This document shows positions 62,622 to 64,000 of a stretch of 64,000 bases of DNA, in pieces. Positions within the stretch are counted from its first letter, which is position 1; every line of letters begins with the position of its first letter. The notes under the pieces are model-generated. The model had not been told where the DNA came from, did not search any database, and saw nothing but the letters and a program-made list of their open reading frames with translations. Where the stretch lies: NCBI GenBank assembly GCA_019232625.1, contig JAFANP010000006.1, positions 172,401-236,400 of the forward strand. The letters are read 5' to 3'. The translations under genes were made by a program, and so were the position numbers. The DNA comes from Alphaproteobacteria bacterium. Lineage in GTDB: Bacteria; Pseudomonadota; Alphaproteobacteria; Sphingomonadales; Sphingomonadaceae.

Positions 62622-62982
62622 CGAAACGGAGATAATCCGAGTCCGCCATCCCCCCGTTCCTGCGATAGGCTAAGTCAAGGTGAGTCGCTTGAGCGCTTTC
62701 ACTGATCTCGCCGGCGACGTGATTGGTGACGTTCGCCATAAGGTGGTGGAGCAAGCCTGGTTCGGCCGCCAAGTGACGGACACTCGTGCTGCGTCCATTC
62801 CATCCGTCGATCAATTCAGCGATGGATGACTTTGCCACACCCATGGGGCACCTTGAAAGAAGCCCATGGATGGAGGTGCCCCGCGCTGCGCAAGAGCGGG
62901 GCGATCACGCGTCAGACCCGGTCGTGCCTTCGCCGCCGGAGCAAGACCACGGTTTCGAGTTCTAGCGAGCGGGAGGAATGTC

Positions 62983-63489
62983 GTGGCAGGGTGGACCAGA
63001 ACGCTTCTGACGGCCGCAGCAGTCGCGACTCTGCATGGCTGCGCGCTTTCCAGTAGGGTCGGACCTTCCAGCCCTGCTGTCGCGAATGGGGTTTGGCCCG
63101 GAACATGGCCGCCGCCGCCCGGGACAAATTGTCCGCGCTATAACGGGGTTTCATGGTCGAATCTGGGCCAGGATCTCACCAGTCTGCACGAATCGCCTGG
63201 TTGCGTTCCCCAACCGGCCTGCGCACGGCAGCGAGCGCCGCAGCAAGTCTACATCGGCCCGGTAACGATGAATGGAAACACCCACCTGTTCACGATCGCC
63301 GAGCAGGACAACATCATGATTAACGCGCGCAGCGCCGCCTTCGCTCAGTCTCCGGGAGGAAAACAAGTCTATCGCCTGACCTTCGCGAGACAGGTCGCCA
63401 GCCCCAATAGCGTTCTGATCCTGACCGCCTACTACGGGTACTGCGTCACCATACGGCGTGTCGACGGCGACCCGACGAGTCCGCAGTAG
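62983..63489 (+). CDS. Putative lipoprotein of unknown function, 168 aa
   Basis: GTG start with GGGAGGA six bases upstream. The leader WTRTLLTAAAVATLHGCALS has a plausible lipobox (L-H-G-C, unusual His at -2). The mature region has several cysteines, a Pro-rich stretch (GTWPPPPGTNCPRYNG) and a beta-rich end (QVYRLTFARQVASPNSVLIL, then TAYYGYCVTI). Family not recognised. Composition is less GC-rich than most genes here, and it lies in the region beside the recombinase remnant, so it may be acquired. 62622-62982 holds only remnants. Confidence 0.6.
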   Translation: MAGWTRTLLTAAAVATLHGCALSSRVGPSSPAVANGVWPGTWPPPPGTNCPRYNGVSWSNLGQDLTSLHESPGCVPQPACARQRAPQQVYIGPVTMNGNTHLFTIAEQDNIMINARSAAFAQSPGGKQVYRLTFARQVASPNSVLILTAYYGYCVTIRRVDGDPTSPQ

Positions 63490-63569
63490 GCGGGCGCGAG
63501 AATGGGCGTCCGCGCCCTCACCTGAGATCGACGAGAGAAGGGGAGATCGCGCGACGAACGAGCGGGTGG

Positions 63570-63744
63570 GGGGACAGTTGCCGCGGGGCGCGGGGGACAG
63601 TTACCGGCCCCACCGGCCTGTGCGGGTCCGCGACAGCCTGGGCGGCCGGTAACTGTCCCCATTCACCTCCGCGCCGGGGGACAGTTACCGGCCCCACCGG
63701 CCTGTGCAGGCTCGCGACGGCCTGGGCGGCCGGTAACTGTCCCC
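63570..63744. repeat. Two 68-bp hairpin units (copies D1, D2) plus a single arm
   Basis: D1 spans 63593-63660 and D2 63677-63744, each 68 bp with exact GGGGACAGTTACCGGCC / GGCCGGTAACTGTCCCC arms. A lone arm GGGGACAGTTGCC is at 63570. The doublet lies 12 bp from the stop codon of the RTX gene on the minus strand, mirroring the B1-B2 doublet behind the first RTX gene. Confidence 0.92.
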
Positions 63745-63756
63745 ATTCCCCCCCCG

Positions 63757-64000
63757 TCAGAGGTAGAAGTCCGTATGGGCGAAGCTGTGGCCGTCGACGA
63801 CGGTGACGGCGATCGAGAGGTCGGCGTTGCCGTCGCCGTTCAGGTCGGCTTCGACCGTCCAGTGGCCGGGATTGGAATTGTCCTCCACCGCGCGGACCTG
63901 GCCGGCGGCGGTGAAGGCGGCCGAGCCGATGAAGGTGAAGGCGGTGTCGCCGTTCGCCGCATTGCCGTCGGCGTCGAGCGCGGCGAGGTTGATCCGGTCG
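63757..64000 (-). CDS. C-terminus of a second RTX-type protein (runs off right edge)
   Basis: The last 80 residues of a paralogue of the 36279-38858 protein: DRINLAALDADGNAANGDTA to DGHSFAHTDFYL. I count 77 of 80 residues identical, with changes G to A, A to S and Y to H. This end probably contains the type I secretion signal. The start and most of the gene lie beyond base 64000. The 68-bp doublet follows its stop as in the first gene. Confidence 0.9.
   Translation of the reverse strand, partial: DRINLAALDADGNAANGDTAFTFIGSAAFTAAGQVRAVEDNSNPGHWTVEADLNGDGNADLSIAVTVVDGHSFAHTDFYL

Overview
The window is about 64 kb of high-GC alphaproteobacterial chromosome. The gene content points to Sphingomonadales: exosortase A-associated glycan genes, a glnB/glnA pair, an S9 protein with an Ala/Pro-rich N-terminal extension, a GTTC-N7-GTTC LexA-type box, and many small conserved proteins typical of the group. 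The assignment comes from gene content and composition only; no 16S gene is present. Most genes are ordinary chromosomal genes with very tight spacing: 1-nt or 4-nt stop/start overlaps occur at more than ten junctions.

Layout. 1-3.8 kb: end of an MFS pump, a lysozyme, a thiolase, an AbrB/Doc toxin-antitoxin pair and a MaoC hydratase. 3.9-9.0 kb: putA, whose 3' end is present twice around a lower-GC insert carrying a single TPR/membrane gene. 9.2-13.5 kb: an outer-membrane protein, an adenine deaminase-like enzyme, an MscS channel and topoisomerase IB. 13.6-17.4 kb: exosortase A-associated O-glycosylation ligase and glycosyltransferase. 17.4-19.2 kb: small genes and an S24 regulator with a LexA-type box. 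19.3-25.5 kb: tamA-tamB. 25.6-28.8 kb: a c-di-GMP module (PilZ, then PAS-GGDEF-EAL-PilZ). 28.8-31.1 kb: glnA and glnB, separated by a small HTH gene and a 68-bp repeat. 31.3-34.1 kb: an alpha/beta-hydrolase-like exported protein, a secreted GPKQDDP-repeat protein and a divergent prolyl-hydroxylase-like enzyme. 34.1-41.1 kb: map, a cinA-like gene, a large FG-GAP/RTX protein and a MerC-Zur operon. 41.2-44 kb: ctaA, cutA, rplM-rpsI. 44-48.8 kb: a five-gene GbsR/DUF4166/DCC operon with a palindrome centred on its first start codon. 49-58.7 kb: aldo-keto reductases, a Crp/HWE-kinase pair, an M20 peptidase, a mannose-1-phosphate guanylyltransferase and an AI-2E-type permease. 58.7-61.8 kb: an emrRAB-type efflux operon. 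62-64 kb: tRNA-Gly(CCC) with a recombinase remnant, a lipoprotein, and the end of a second RTX protein.

Three kinds of dispersed repeat run through the window: a hairpin unit that is exactly 68 bp in all six full copies, GC-rich REP pairs (one of them inside the putA coding frame), and a palindrome of the GTTCGCCCTGAGCC type. Places most worth follow-up are the putA insertion with its synonymous-only duplicate, the 68-bp units, the DUF4166 operon with its operator, and the secreted repeat protein beside a 2OG oxygenase. None of these functions is proven by sequence alone.
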